From assembly GCF_001753205.1 (NCBI RefSeq), contig NZ_CP017560.1:496001-560000 (forward strand): a DNA stretch of 64,000 bases. Direction: 5' to 3'. Positions within the stretch are counted from its first letter, which is position 1; each line of letters opens with the position of its first letter. The DNA comes from Sporosarcina ureilytica. GTDB taxonomy: Bacteria > Bacillota > Bacilli > Bacillales_A > Planococcaceae. Both the position numbers and the translations under genes were made by a program. The notes under the pieces are model-generated. The model made no database searches, was not told the DNA's origin, and worked only from the letters and a program-made list of their open reading frames with translations. Positions 36,383-45,453 of the stretch are shown here, piece after piece.

Positions 36383-37279
36383 ATGTTGTTGAGGAGAAGA
36401 ATAGGAATCATTTTTGTAGCGCTTTTGTTTTTGGTCAGTGGATGTGGAAAAAAAGAGGAGATTGTCATTAGCGGTAAGCCGTGGACTGAGCAGTTTATTT
36501 TACCGTACATATTAGGGCAGTATATTGAAGAGAAAACAGATTATGATGTGGCTTATAAAGAAGGCCTTGGTGAAGTAGCAATTATGACGCCGGCCCTTGA
36601 AAAGGGAGACATCGACTTATACGTTGAATATACTGGAACAGGGTTAAAAGACGTGCTAAAGGAAGAATCTGAAGCGGGAGAAAGTGCAGGAAGTGTTTAT
36701 GAAAGAGTCAAAAAGGGTTATGAAGAACAATTTGAAGTGACTTGGCTAGAACCGCTTGGATTTGAAAATGGCTATACACTCGCTTATTCAAAAGACAATG
36801 CCTATGATGCTGAAACATATTCAGATATTGCAGCAGTATCACGGGAGAAGAAGGTGGTTTTTGGTGCACCTCACGCCTTTTATGAGCGCAAAGGTGACGG
36901 TTATGAAGACTTAGTGGAGGTCTATGATTTTTCATTTAGCCAAACGAAAAGTTTGGATCCAAATGTGATGTATGAAGCGGTAAAGAGTGGAGAAGTGGAT
37001 TTAATCCCAGCGTTTACTACAGATAGCCGTATTCAATTATTTGATTTGGGAACGACGAAAGACGATTTGGCATTTTTCCCTAAGTACGATGCAGTACCAG
37101 TTGTCCGTCAAGAGACGTTGGAAAAGTTTCCAGACCTTGAAAAAGTATTAAATGAATTAGCAGGTCAAATTACCGAAGAAGATATGTTAAAAATGAATGC
37201 ACGAGTGGATATTGATCAAGAGAAGCCAGAGGACGTAGCAAGAGAGTTTTTAATTGAAAAAGGATTAATTGCTAAATAA
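36383..37279 (+). CDS. OpuCC/ProX-like osmoprotectant-binding lipoprotein
   Basis: A 298-residue binding lipoprotein. The lipobox LVSGC with Cys near residue 21 marks a lipid anchor. The mature part starts IVISGKPWTEQFILPYILG, typical of OpuAC/ProX-family proteins, and contains YVEYTGTGL, which takes part in binding quaternary amines in this family. Start choice is uncertain: ATG 36383 is close to AGGGGG, and TTG 36386 or 36389 have better spacing. Last gene of the three-gene importer, followed by a terminator. Confidence 0.87.
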   Translation: MLLRRRIGIIFVALLFLVSGCGKKEEIVISGKPWTEQFILPYILGQYIEEKTDYDVAYKEGLGEVAIMTPALEKGDIDLYVEYTGTGLKDVLKEESEAGESAGSVYERVKKGYEEQFEVTWLEPLGFENGYTLAYSKDNAYDAETYSDIAAVSREKKVVFGAPHAFYERKGDGYEDLVEVYDFSFSQTKSLDPNVMYEAVKSGEVDLIPAFTTDSRIQLFDLGTTKDDLAFFPKYDAVPVVRQETLEKFPDLEKVLNELAGQITEEDMLKMNARVDIDQEKPEDVAREFLIEKGLIAK

Positions 37280-37280
37280 G

Positions 37281-37326
37281 CTGCCGGCTTGCTCGCTTCT
37301 TAAGTGAGGTAAGCCGGTTTATTTTA
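37281..37326 (+). terminator. Terminator of the OpuC-like operon
   Basis: GCCGGCTTGCT pairs imperfectly with AGGTAAGCCGGT, followed by TTATTTT. Confidence 0.75.
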
Positions 37327-37335
37327 GTGCAGCAC

Positions 37336-37629
37336 TTATTTTACTGGAAAACGCATTGCGTTCTTCGCTAATTTCATTTTGGCTGCTTCTTCTAGATCGA
37401 TTCCAATGACATCCGCAAACTGTAATAAGTAAATCAGTACATCTGCCGCTTCTTCCGCAATTTCATCTTTATTGTTAGTGATCGCCTCTTCAGCGTTGTT
37501 CCACTGGAAATGTTCAAGTAGTTCGTTTGCTTCGAGAGATATTGAGATGGCAAGGTTGCGTGCATCTTTATTGCCTGTCCAACCACGTTTTTCAGTAAAT
37601 TTAACAATCTCATCTTGTAAATTTTTCAT
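37336..37629 (-). CDS. MazG-like nucleotide pyrophosphohydrolase
   Basis: A 97-residue all-alpha NTP pyrophosphatase. The metal-binding motif EANELLEHFQW (near residue 31) and EEAADVLIYLLQFAD (near residue 60) are as in the RS21-C6/MazG-like dCTPase group. Such enzymes remove non-canonical or excess dNTPs. I chose ATG 37629; a GTG at 37638 is too close to the AGGC site. It is a single gene, convergent with the osmoprotectant operon. Confidence 0.87.
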   Translation of the reverse strand: MKNLQDEIVKFTEKRGWTGNKDARNLAISISLEANELLEHFQWNNAEEAITNNKDEIAEEAADVLIYLLQFADVIGIDLEEAAKMKLAKNAMRFPVK

Positions 37630-37723
37630 GTTTATCACGCCTATCGACTAATTTTATTCTATATTATAAAGTACTATGAAAGTGGATTAAAGGGAATAGT
37701 GGTATGGAAAAGAGGGATATTTT

Positions 37724-38317
37724 ATGTATGAGCCAGTAGACAAGTCATTTTTTGAAGCACCGGGACTTGAGCTAGCGAAACAGTTAGTAGGGCAGTACAT
37801 TGTACATGAATTGCCAGAAGGTCGGATTGTTGCAAGAATTGTTGAGACTGAAGCTTATCAAGGACCAGAAGACCGCGCGGCACATAGCTTTGGTAATCGT
37901 CGGACGAAGCGAACAGAAATTATGTTTGGGGATGCAGGGCTCGTTTATACATACCAAATGCATACGCATACGCTCATTAACGTTGTCGCTGGGCCAGTGG
38001 GTACGCCTCATGCGATCCTGATTCGTGCGGTCGAGCCGGTTGAAGGACATGCACTTATGCGAGAAAATCGTGGCCCAAAACTAAAGGAAGTCGATTGGAC
38101 AAATGGTCCGGGAAAATTAACAGTGGCACTTGGGATAACGATGGATTATTACGGGCATCATTGGTCACATAAACCGCTCTTTATTTCAAAAGGAGAGCGA
38201 CTAGGTCCTATTGAGGCGGGGCCAAGGGTTGGGATTGGCAACTCTGGTGAGGCGGTTCATTACCCGTGGCGTTTTTATGAAATTGATAATCCGTTCGTTT
38301 CAAAATATCGGAAATAG
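37724..38317 (+). CDS. mpg: DNA-3-methyladenine glycosylase (AAG/Mpg family)
   Basis: A 197-residue alkyladenine glycosylase of normal bacterial length. The active-site region VETEAYQGPEDRAAHSFGNRRT is near residue 43, with the catalytic glutamate in EAY and MFGDAGLVYTYQMH after it; GPGKLTVALGI follows. It removes alkylated purines such as 3-methyladenine and hypoxanthine in base excision repair. It is a single gene with a terminator. Confidence 0.93.
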   Translation: MYEPVDKSFFEAPGLELAKQLVGQYIVHELPEGRIVARIVETEAYQGPEDRAAHSFGNRRTKRTEIMFGDAGLVYTYQMHTHTLINVVAGPVGTPHAILIRAVEPVEGHALMRENRGPKLKEVDWTNGPGKLTVALGITMDYYGHHWSHKPLFISKGERLGPIEAGPRVGIGNSGEAVHYPWRFYEIDNPFVSKYRK

Positions 38318-38321
38318 GAAA

Positions 38322-38361
38322 TAAAGAACGCTTCTTCCATCTAGCAGAAGTGTTCTTTTAT
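38322..38361 (+). terminator. Terminator of mpg
   Basis: AAAGAACGCTTCT pairs with AGAAGTGTTCTTT (one G-T pair), then TTATT. Confidence 0.85.
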
Positions 38362-38431
38362 TGGCTAAAAGAGTGTTCGCAATTTACGAGTATCTTGGAC
38401 TACCTTTTTTAGATAGATGCCGCCTTTCATT

Positions 38432-38456
38432 GTTTTATCGCAACGAAGTGTGGTAT
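38432..38456 (+). promoter_or_regulatory. Possible sigma-B promoter
   Basis: GTTTTA (38432-38437), 13 bases, TGGTAT (38451-38456), close to the known sigma-B consensus GTTTAA-N13/14-GGGTAT. It is about 40 bases ahead of a DJ-1/PfpI gene, a family often in the general stress regulon. Confidence 0.5.
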
Positions 38457-38495
38457 ACATAGTAATAGAATGATTTCAAGGAGGATTTCAATTAC

Positions 38496-39008
38496 ATGGC
38501 AAAAATCGCAACAGTGATTACAGATCTATTTGAAGACTCGGAGTATACGGTACCGGCAAAAGCTTTTGAGGATGCTGGACATGAAGTCATCACAATTGAA
38601 AAAGAAGCAGGCGCAGAAATTAAAGGTAAAAAAGGAGAAACGTTAACAGTTGATAAAGGAATCGACGACGTTAAGCCTGAAGACTTTGATGCGCTGTTAA
38701 TTCCAGGAGGATTTTCTCCAGATATTCTACGTGCGGATGATCGTTTCGTAGCCTTTACAAAAGCATTTATGGATGCGAAAAAACCAGTATTTGCTATTTG
38801 TCACGGACCGCAGTTGTTAATTACAGCAAAGTCGCTTGAAGGGCGAGATGCGACAGGTTATAAATCCGTGCAAGTTGACATGGAATACGCAGGGGCTAAC
38901 TTTTCAGATGAAGAAGTTGTCGTCTGTCAAAACCAATTGGTGACAAGCCGAACGCCGGCAGATATGCCAGCATTCAATCGTGAAGCATTAAAACTATTAG
39001 ATAAATAA
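38496..39008 (+). CDS. DJ-1/PfpI family stress protein
   Basis: A 170-residue protein of the DJ-1/PfpI family (type 1 amidotransferase fold), like Bacillus general stress protein 18/YfkM. The nucleophile elbow AICHGPQ holds the reactive cysteine near residue 104, next to the usual glutamate-bearing N-terminal region and LIPGGFSPD. Family members are described as proteases or glyoxal/protein deglycases; the activity is disputed. The start follows AAGGAGG. A sigma-B-like promoter is upstream and a terminator follows. Confidence 0.9.
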   Translation: MAKIATVITDLFEDSEYTVPAKAFEDAGHEVITIEKEAGAEIKGKKGETLTVDKGIDDVKPEDFDALLIPGGFSPDILRADDRFVAFTKAFMDAKKPVFAICHGPQLLITAKSLEGRDATGYKSVQVDMEYAGANFSDEEVVVCQNQLVTSRTPADMPAFNREALKLLDK

Positions 39009-39013
39009 AATCG

Positions 39014-39041
39014 AAAGACCCATTTATTGGGTCTTTTTTTG
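39014..39041 (+). terminator. Terminator of the DJ-1/PfpI gene
   Basis: AAAGACCCA and TGGGTCTTT with loop TTTAT, followed by TTTT. Confidence 0.9.
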
Positions 39042-39205
39042 ATGCTAAATAAAATTGCTAATAGACAGGTTTGGCACATGTTGCGTAAAATAAATGATTG
39101 AAAAATGTCTGAAATCGTGATAAATTGTATTGGGAACCAAAAGCAGATTTACATGCTTTAATAGTGAGAGTAGTATCGACTCGACTATTGGGAAGGATGA
39201 AAAGG

Positions 39206-40006
39206 TTGCTTCATTACAAAACATATGAAATAGGTCCTGAAGCGCCGTGGGTTACTTTTGTACATGGTGCGGGTGGAAGCTCTTCAACATGGTTTAAACA
39301 GATTAGGGAATTTCGGAAAGAACATAATGTTCTCCTTGTTGACCTCCGGGGACATGGGCAATCTGAACGTGGTCTTTGGAAAAAAGGAGATACATTTTTA
39401 GAGGTTGCAAAAGATGTTGTGGAAGTATTAGATACATTAAAAATTGCACAAACACATGTCATTGGCATGTCACTTGGAACAATCGTTGCACAGACAATAG
39501 CGGATAATTATCCAGAACGTGTAAGTTCACTCATTCTTGGTGGTGCGATTATTCGATTTGATATTCGTACGAAATTATTAATGTGGGTAGGGAATGCGAC
39601 GAAGTTATTTATTCCTTACATGCTCCTATATAAAATTTTTGCTTATATTATTATGCCGCGTAAGCAGCATGAAGAATCACGTCTTGCATTTGTCAATCAA
39701 GCAAAGAAAATGTGTCAAAAAGAGTTTATAAAATGGTTTTCATTAACGAGGCTCATTAATCCTTATTTAGCTAGATTGCAAGCGTCTACAACGGATATTC
39801 CCACATTGTTTATCATGGGGGATGAAGATTATTTATTCATTCCGCCGATTGAGGAAGTTGTACGGCAAAATAAAGGTTTCGAGTTTATTAAGATTAAAGA
39901 TAGTGGGCATGTCTGTAATATCGATCAGCCAGAGAAGTTTAATGAGCTGTCCATTAATTATATTTCGAAAATAGAACATAGAAAAGCCGCTATCCAAGTT
40001 GGATAA
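39206..40006 (+). CDS. Alpha/beta hydrolase
   Basis: A 266-residue alpha/beta-fold hydrolase. The oxyanion loop is HGAGGSS (near residue 20), the nucleophile elbow GMSLG near residue 90, the acid lies in MGDEDYLF and the catalytic histidine in DSGHVCN. The substrate is unknown (ester or similar). I chose TTG 39206 because GGGAAGG is about eight bases ahead and the resulting N-terminus (MLHYKTYEIG) is typical; ATG 39197 abuts the site and TTG 39125 has none. In 39042-39205 I see no other element. Confidence 0.82.
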   Translation: MLHYKTYEIGPEAPWVTFVHGAGGSSSTWFKQIREFRKEHNVLLVDLRGHGQSERGLWKKGDTFLEVAKDVVEVLDTLKIAQTHVIGMSLGTIVAQTIADNYPERVSSLILGGAIIRFDIRTKLLMWVGNATKLFIPYMLLYKIFAYIIMPRKQHEESRLAFVNQAKKMCQKEFIKWFSLTRLINPYLARLQASTTDIPTLFIMGDEDYLFIPPIEEVVRQNKGFEFIKIKDSGHVCNIDQPEKFNELSINYISKIEHRKAAIQVG

Positions 40007-40018
40007 GCGGCTTTTCTA
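39981..40018. terminator. Bidirectional terminator
   Basis: GAAAAGCCGCTTATCC and its mirror around AAGTT. It overlaps the hydrolase end and serves the converging hmp gene. Confidence 0.88.
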
Positions 40019-40021
40019 TGT

Positions 40022-41212
40022 TCATGATGCTGGAACAAGTTCAAGTTCTGCTTTTGGACCGAAGAATTCGTAGTGAACTTTTTCTTCTGAGTGGCCTAAT
40101 TCGTATAAGTAGTTAATGACGACTTGCATAAATGGTGTTGGACCACATACGTAAATGTCGCTGCCTTCCAGTACTTTTTCTTGTAGGAATTCTTTTGTAA
40201 TAAATCCGTCGCCTTCTTCGGAATAGAGGACTGCAACGGATGAACTTTCTAATGATGCATCTAGTTCTGTAATACGCTCGTTAAATGCTTGGTGTGCGCG
40301 CGTACGTGCGGAGTGTAGGAATGCAACCGGACGTTCGGGCGATACGCGTGCAATTGTTTCGTACATACTCATCACTGGTGTAACCCCAACTCCACCACTA
40401 ATTAATGTAACCGGTGTTGTACTTTCTGGGTCTAGATAGAAGTCCCCAGCCGGAACACTGACTTCAACTTCATCCCCAACATTGACGTTATGATGTAGAT
40501 ACGTTGATACTTTTCCATTTGGCTCACATTCATCTTCACGCTTCACAGAAATGCGATAAACGTCTTCCTCTAGTGCTTGGGATAAGCTGTATTGGCGGTT
40601 CAACGTATATTCTTCACCTGGGATGTTTACACGTACTGAAATGTATTGGCCTGGTAAGTAACTAGGTAATGGATTGCCATCTACAGGTTTTAAATAAAAT
40701 GACGTAATGACATCACTTTCAACGACTTTATCAGCTACTGTAAATGCTTTAAATGTTCTCCAGCCGCCTTCCATTTCTTCGGCTTGTTCATACATTTCTT
40801 TTTCGATGCTAATGAAAACATCTGCAATGACACCATACGCCTCGCCCCATGCTGAAATGATTTCAGGTGTTGCTGCATCGCCAAGTACTTCTTTAATGGC
40901 ACCAAGTAAATGATAGCCTACAATCGGATATTGGTCTTCTGTAATTCCTAATGATTTATGTTTGTGAGCAATTTGGATAACAGCTGGTAAAATTGCTTCT
41001 AAGTTGTCGATGTTTGCTGCCGCTGCATATACCGTATTGGCTAGAGCTGTTTGTTGGCGACCTTGTGATTGGTTTGCGTGGTTGAATACGTTAAGCAGTT
41101 CAGGGTGCGCTTCAAACATATTTCTGTAAAAAACCGTTGTAATCGTTTTCCCGTGTTCCTCTAATACCGGTACAGTTGATTTAATAATGTCAATCGTTTC
41201 TTGTGAAAGCAT
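40022..41212 (-). CDS. hmp: Flavohemoprotein (nitric oxide dioxygenase)
   Basis: A 396-residue flavohemoglobin. The globin domain (residues 1-140) has the proximal histidine in [10 protein letters not shown]; the FAD domain shows RQYSLS and the NAD domain [10 protein letters not shown] and YVCGPTPFM. It detoxifies nitric oxide to nitrate using NADH and oxygen. ATG 41212 is preferred over GTG 41221, which leaves too little spacing from AAAGG. It is divergent from the NsrR-like gene; the 163 bases between contain an AT-rich dyad near 41273-41290 (ACATATTTTATATAG on the minus strand) that could be the NsrR site. Confidence 0.95.
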   Translation of the reverse strand: MLSQETIDIIKSTVPVLEEHGKTITTVFYRNMFEAHPELLNVFNHANQSQGRQQTALANTVYAAAANIDNLEAILPAVIQIAHKHKSLGITEDQYPIVGYHLLGAIKEVLGDAATPEIISAWGEAYGVIADVFISIEKEMYEQAEEMEGGWRTFKAFTVADKVVESDVITSFYLKPVDGNPLPSYLPGQYISVRVNIPGEEYTLNRQYSLSQALEEDVYRISVKREDECEPNGKVSTYLHHNVNVGDEVEVSVPAGDFYLDPESTTPVTLISGGVGVTPVMSMYETIARVSPERPVAFLHSARTRAHQAFNERITELDASLESSSVAVLYSEEGDGFITKEFLQEKVLEGSDIYVCGPTPFMQVVINYLYELGHSEEKVHYEFFGPKAELELVPAS

Positions 41213-41272
41213 GTTTAGCACTACCTTTCATTTTGTGTTTAATTTTAGAATACAACAAATACAAAGATAAAG

Positions 41273-41290
41273 CTATATAAAATATGTAAC
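41273..41290. promoter_or_regulatory. Possible NsrR operator in the hmp-nsrR gap
   Basis: On the minus strand TTACATATTTTATATAGC resembles the AT-rich NsrR motif built on ATRTATTTTAAATAYAT-like dyads. A TATAAT box for nsrR lies at 41346-41351. The match is partial. Confidence 0.35.
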
Positions 41291-41375
41291 TTTAAAAAGG
41301 GTTGCCTTTTTAGACACATTTCTTTCACGTAACCGCCACAATGGGTATAATAGGAATGGAAAGTGCGGTGAAATT

Positions 41376-41819
41376 ATGCGTTTAACGATGTACACAGATT
41401 TTTCTTTACGTGTGCTTTTGTACCTTGGAATTAAAGGAAAAGAAGAGTTGTCTACTGTTCAAGAAATATCGGATGTCTATAATATTTCTAAAAACCATTT
41501 GACGAAAGTGACCCATGAACTTGGTAAAATGGGGTTGGTCGAAACGATTCGTGGACGTGGTGGAGGCATTCGGTTGAACGTTCATCCAAGTGAAATAAAT
41601 ATTGGGGAAACAGTTCGAAAAACAGAAGATGATTTCCACCTAGTAGAATGTTTTAATTGCGAAATCAATCAATGCATCATTACGCCCGTATGTCGATTAA
41701 AAAATGTTTTGCACGAGGCATTAGATGCTTATTTTAAAGTTTTAGATAGTTATACATTGGCTGATTTTGTTGAAAATAACGATGGACTTGCCACGATATT
41801 ATTAGGCAAGCAGTTATGA
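41376..41819 (+). CDS. nsrR: NsrR, nitric-oxide-sensing Rrf2 repressor
   Basis: A 147-residue Rrf2-family regulator. The helix-turn-helix lies near residues 25-55 and the wing has RGRGGGIRL. Cysteines 92, 100 and 106 occupy the positions of the NsrR 4Fe-4S ligands; Cys95 is an extra one. NO destroys the cluster and lifts repression of hmp, which is divergent. The start follows GTGCGGTG. Another Rrf2 protein (such as IscR) is less likely, given the cysteine spacing and the neighbour. Confidence 0.92.
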   Translation: MRLTMYTDFSLRVLLYLGIKGKEELSTVQEISDVYNISKNHLTKVTHELGKMGLVETIRGRGGGIRLNVHPSEINIGETVRKTEDDFHLVECFNCEINQCIITPVCRLKNVLHEALDAYFKVLDSYTLADFVENNDGLATILLGKQL

Positions 41820-41860
41820 TAAAATAAAAAACGATAAATGATCGCAGGAGGATTTAGTGA

Positions 41861-42790
41861 ATGAGTAAAGTACTAGTTTTTGGACATAAAAATCCAGATA
41901 CAGATTCAATTACGGCGGCAATTAGTTATGCCTATTTAAAGCGTCAATTAGGAATGGATGCAGAAGCTGTTCGACTTGGTGTCGTGTCGAATGAGACGGC
42001 TTATGCACTTGAACATTTCGGTTTTGAAGCCCCAAGATTTATTGAAAAGGCAGCACCTGAAGCAAATCAAGTAATCTTAGTAGACCACAATGAAAAACAG
42101 CAAAGCGTTGATGACCTGGATGAAGTTCAAGTTATCGAAGTGGTTGACCATCATCGGATTGCGAATTTCGAAACAAATGATCCGCTTTACTATCGTGCAG
42201 AACCAGTGGGTTGTACAGCGACAATTTTAAATAAGCTTTATAAAGAAAATGGTGTGGAAGTACCGAAAGATATTGCAGGTCTCATGCTTTCTGCGATAAT
42301 TTCGGACTCACTTTTATTTAAATCGCCAACATTTACGGAAGAAGACCGTACTGCAGCAGAAGAGCTTGCGGAAATTGCAGGTGTCAATGCAGAAGAATAC
42401 GGACTGGAAATGTTAAAAGCAGGCGCTGATTTAAGCGATAAAAAGATTGAAGAGCTGATTGCACTTGATGCAAAAGAATTTACGTTTGAAAATGGTTTGA
42501 AAATCGAAATCGCTCAAGTGAACGCGGTGGATGTTGACGAAGTAATGGCGCAACAGCCTGAGTTTGAGGCAGCGATTGATAAAGTCATCGCGGAAAAAGG
42601 GCTTGGCTTATTCTTGTTTGTTGTGACAGACATCATTCACAACGATTCAATCGTGTTGGCACTTGGTGAACAAGCAGATCGCGCTGCAGCAGCATTCGAT
42701 GTGTCTTTATCGAATCGCACAGCTACATTAACGGGTGTCGTATCACGTAAAAAGCAAATCGTTCCAGTTTTAACAGAAGCTTTGAAATAA
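41861..42790 (+). CDS. ppaC: Manganese-dependent inorganic pyrophosphatase
   Basis: A 309-residue family II pyrophosphatase of the DHH superfamily, normal length. Metal ligands are visible in [10 protein letters not shown] (residues 6-15), LVDHNEK near residue 75 and VVDHHRI near residue 97; the C-terminal DHHA2 domain ends in SRKKQIVP. It hydrolyses pyrophosphate and so drives biosynthesis. The start follows GCAGGAGG. It has no CBS insert. A terminator follows, then repeat array 2. Confidence 0.96.
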   Translation: MSKVLVFGHKNPDTDSITAAISYAYLKRQLGMDAEAVRLGVVSNETAYALEHFGFEAPRFIEKAAPEANQVILVDHNEKQQSVDDLDEVQVIEVVDHHRIANFETNDPLYYRAEPVGCTATILNKLYKENGVEVPKDIAGLMLSAIISDSLLFKSPTFTEEDRTAAEELAEIAGVNAEEYGLEMLKAGADLSDKKIEELIALDAKEFTFENGLKIEIAQVNAVDVDEVMAQQPEFEAAIDKVIAEKGLGLFLFVVTDIIHNDSIVLALGEQADRAAAAFDVSLSNRTATLTGVVSRKKQIVPVLTEALK

Positions 42791-42796
42791 AATAAT

Positions 42797-42832
42797 GAAG
42801 GCTAAGCGGGATTTTCTGCTTAGCCTTATTTG
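42797..42832 (+). terminator. Terminator of ppaC
   Basis: AAGGCTAAGC pairs with GCTTAGCCTT, followed by ATTTG. It ends ten bases before repeat array 2. Confidence 0.85.
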
Positions 42833-42841
42833 TAATTGTAA

Positions 42842-43266
42842 AAGTAAGCAACGTTATTTTGAAAGTATGCAACGCTGGTGAAAGTACGCAACATTTTCCG
42901 GAGAGTACTCAACATAATTGTAAAAGTACGCAACGTTATTTCGAAAGTATGCAACGTTGGCGAAAGTACGCAACGTTATTTCGAAAGTATGCAACGCTGG
43001 CGAAAGTACGCAACGTTTTCCGGAGAGTACTCAACATAATTGTAAAAGTATACAACGATATTTCGAAAGTATGCAACGCTGGCGAAAGTACGCAACGTTT
43101 GCCGGAAAGTACTCAACATAATTGTAAAAGTATGCAACGTTATTTTGAAAGTATGCAACGCTGGTGAAAGTACGCAACGTTTTCCGGAGAGTACTCAACA
43201 TAATTGTAAAAGTACGCAACGTTATTTCGAAAGTATGCAACGCTTGCGAAAGTACGCAACGTTTCA
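42842..43266 (+). repeat. Repeat array 2: AAGTA/CAACG units
   Basis: Twenty-one units, with AAGTA or GAGTA starts at 42842, 42863, 42882, 42903, 42924, 42945, 42964, 42985, 43004, 43025, 43046, 43067, 43086, 43107, 43128, 43149, 43168, 43189, 43210, 43231 and 43250. All steps are 21 or 19 bases; a 19-base step always follows a unit ending GGYGA or TGCGA. The order is less regular than in arrays 1 and 3. Cores are AAGTAYGCAACG and AGTACTCAACATAATTG. It fills the gap between the ppaC terminator and the end of the convergent Rieske gene. Confidence 0.95.
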
Positions 43267-43299
43267 AGTACAAGATTTGAAATACATCCCTGATGTTTT

Positions 43300-44676
43300 T
43301 CAAGACAAATCCAACGGCTTCGTGGCAGGGCCTTCTAAGACTGAACCGTCTTTTCTAAAGCGTGAACCGTGGCAAGGGCAATCCCAAGTTTCTTCGGCGT
43401 TATTCCATCTCGTTCTGCAGCCCATATGTGTGCATATTGGGGCATCCGTTCGTGCGATATGTCCGGCCGTGAACTCTTTTACAACTAGCCCGGTTAATTT
43501 TAGCGCTTGCAGCAGTTTATCCCCAAAACCTGTACGATTCGGTGCATAAAGGGTGGCCGCCGGGTTTCCTCTTCCAACAATTTGGTCGGAAATAATTTTA
43601 GCGCTTGCTAACGAATTTGAAAGGCCCCATTTTCGATTGCCAGTACTTATATAAACGTGCGGTAAAGAAGAGTTGATTTTCCCGGCATAAGGAATTAAAT
43701 CTGGCGTTTCAGGATCTTGGGCAGACCATCCTGTGATGAAATTGGTGAGGCGAAATGTGTTTTCCAAGTCAGCATATAGTCGTTCATAATGTCCAGCGGT
43801 ATTCCCTTCAACTCCGGCTGTGTGACTGGATCCCGACAATAGAAAATAAGTTCTTCCATCAATTTTCGCGGTTCTGATTGACCTTTTAGGCGAATCAACG
43901 GAAATGTACTGGCCAGTTAATGCCATATCGGCCCTTGCGGAAACGATATAGGAACGATCGACAGCTAATTTCAAAATTTGAACGCCTCTAAGCGCTTCAA
44001 TTGGATAATGTGTGCTCAGTATCAAGTCTTTAAAATGTACTTTTGAGGAAGATTTTAATGTTAAAAAGCGATTGTTAAAATCCATTGTAAGCACGTCAGA
44101 TTGTTCATAAAAACGTGCTCCTGCTTCAAGGGCAAGTTTGGCAAGTGTTTGGCCGAAGCGGACAGGATGGATTTGCGTTTCATCTTCCATCGTAAGTGTT
44201 GAAAGGATGGGGATTGGTAATTCTGAATTTCTACCGAGCTCGCCGGGAATACTAAGTTCCGTATAGGCATGCGCTTCTTGTCTCAATAGCTCCTCGCCAG
44301 CTTGAGTTTGAGCATATAGTATAGAATTTGCCGATAATAATTCGTCACCTTTTGCAATTGTTCTTCCAAATTCAACTGCATCTTTATTGACATCATAATA
44401 TAATTTGGCATTCTCACGGCCGAATTTATTAATTAAATTTGCGTATACAAAATCATGCTGTGTCGTTAATTTACCAGTTGAATTGCCAGTAGCACCGGCA
44501 AGAATTGCATCTTTCTCAAGAAGTATGACGTCTTTTCCTTGTTTTGCGAGATAATAAGCATTGGCAATGCCGCTTAAGCCGCCCCCTACAATACAAACAT
44601 CACAATGTATATCCTCTTGGAGAGGTGGGAAGGGCTCGCTTTCGTATGCGCTTTGAAGCCATAATGATTTAGGCAT
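43300..44676 (-). CDS. FAD-dependent oxidoreductase with C-terminal Rieske domain
   Basis: A 458-residue fusion, as in Bacillus YhfW. The N-terminal DAO-type domain has the FAD motif VCIVGGGLSGIANAYYLA (near residue 27) and a GNSTGKLT segment; the C-terminal Rieske domain has CTHMGC and CPCHGSRF near residues 415-436, ligands for a 2Fe-2S cluster. Electrons probably pass between FAD and the cluster; the substrate is unknown, an amine or amino acid by family. The start at 44676 follows TGGAGG. Repeat array 2 lies just after its stop. Confidence 0.9.
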   Translation of the reverse strand: MPKSLWLQSAYESEPFPPLQEDIHCDVCIVGGGLSGIANAYYLAKQGKDVILLEKDAILAGATGNSTGKLTTQHDFVYANLINKFGRENAKLYYDVNKDAVEFGRTIAKGDELLSANSILYAQTQAGEELLRQEAHAYTELSIPGELGRNSELPIPILSTLTMEDETQIHPVRFGQTLAKLALEAGARFYEQSDVLTMDFNNRFLTLKSSSKVHFKDLILSTHYPIEALRGVQILKLAVDRSYIVSARADMALTGQYISVDSPKRSIRTAKIDGRTYFLLSGSSHTAGVEGNTAGHYERLYADLENTFRLTNFITGWSAQDPETPDLIPYAGKINSSLPHVYISTGNRKWGLSNSLASAKIISDQIVGRGNPAATLYAPNRTGFGDKLLQALKLTGLVVKEFTAGHIARTDAPICTHMGCRTRWNNAEETWDCPCHGSRFRKDGSVLEGPATKPLDLS

Positions 44677-44775
44677 GATAAGAACCTCCATTTTTTACTA
44701 TAATTCTCAGGCATATACATTGTTACCTTAATTAGATAAAATTATGATGATTATAAATGAAGAGGTGAAAAAAGA

Positions 44776-45411
44776 ATGAAAATAGAAGTATGGTCTGATT
44801 ATGTTTGCCCATTTTGTTATATCGGAAAAAGAAGGTTAGAGGATGCAATAAAAGAATCAGGACTGGAAGAAGTTGAAGTCATTTACAAAGCTTTTGAACT
44901 TGAACCTAATTCTATCGCGACATCAGATGAATCGATGATCAAGGTTTTGGCTGAGAAATATAAGATTTCTATCGAAGAGGCAAAGGCGATGACAGATAAC
45001 GTCGCGCTTCAAGCACAATCTGTTGGATTAAATTATGATTTCAAAAAGATGCGTCCTGCGAATACGTTCCATGCCCATCGACTTGCGAAGTTCGCTGAGC
45101 AAGAAGGTCTAGGGGAGCAAATGACCGAACAGCTTTTACATGCTTATTTCATAGAAGGTGAAAAGATCGGTATGTTTGAAACTCTGGTTGAACTAGCGAA
45201 AAAGCTGGGTTTATCTGAAGAGCGAACGAATGAGATGCTACATTCAGAGGAATTTGTAGATGAAGTAAAGGCAGATATTAAAGAAGCGGGGCAGATAGGT
45301 GTACAAGGCGTTCCGTTTTTTGTCATTAATAGAAAATATGCGATTTCTGGGGCACAACCGACTGAAACATTTGTGAAGGCGCTTCAAAAAGCAGCAAATG
45401 AGACAGTATAA
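44776..45411 (+). CDS. DsbA/FrnE-like oxidoreductase
   Basis: A 211-residue thioredoxin-fold protein with CPFC at residues 11-14, helical insertion and cis-proline region GVQGVPFFV near residue 178. It has no signal peptide, so it is cytoplasmic like the FrnE (2-hydroxychromene-2-carboxylate isomerase-related) group. Roles in stress resistance are described for relatives; the partner here is unknown. The start follows AAGAGG. It is a single gene with a terminator, which is followed at once by the TGTCC array. Confidence 0.9.
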   Translation: MKIEVWSDYVCPFCYIGKRRLEDAIKESGLEEVEVIYKAFELEPNSIATSDESMIKVLAEKYKISIEEAKAMTDNVALQAQSVGLNYDFKKMRPANTFHAHRLAKFAEQEGLGEQMTEQLLHAYFIEGEKIGMFETLVELAKKLGLSEERTNEMLHSEEFVDEVKADIKEAGQIGVQGVPFFVINRKYAISGAQPTETFVKALQKAANETV

Positions 45412-45453
45412 AAAACCAGGCATGTCATTTTAAAATGATATGCCTGGTTTTTT
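45411..45453 (+). terminator. Terminator of the DsbA-like gene
   Basis: AAAAACCAGGCAT pairs with ATGCCTGGTTTTT around a second pairing ATTTTAAAAT; ends in a T-run. Confidence 0.92.
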
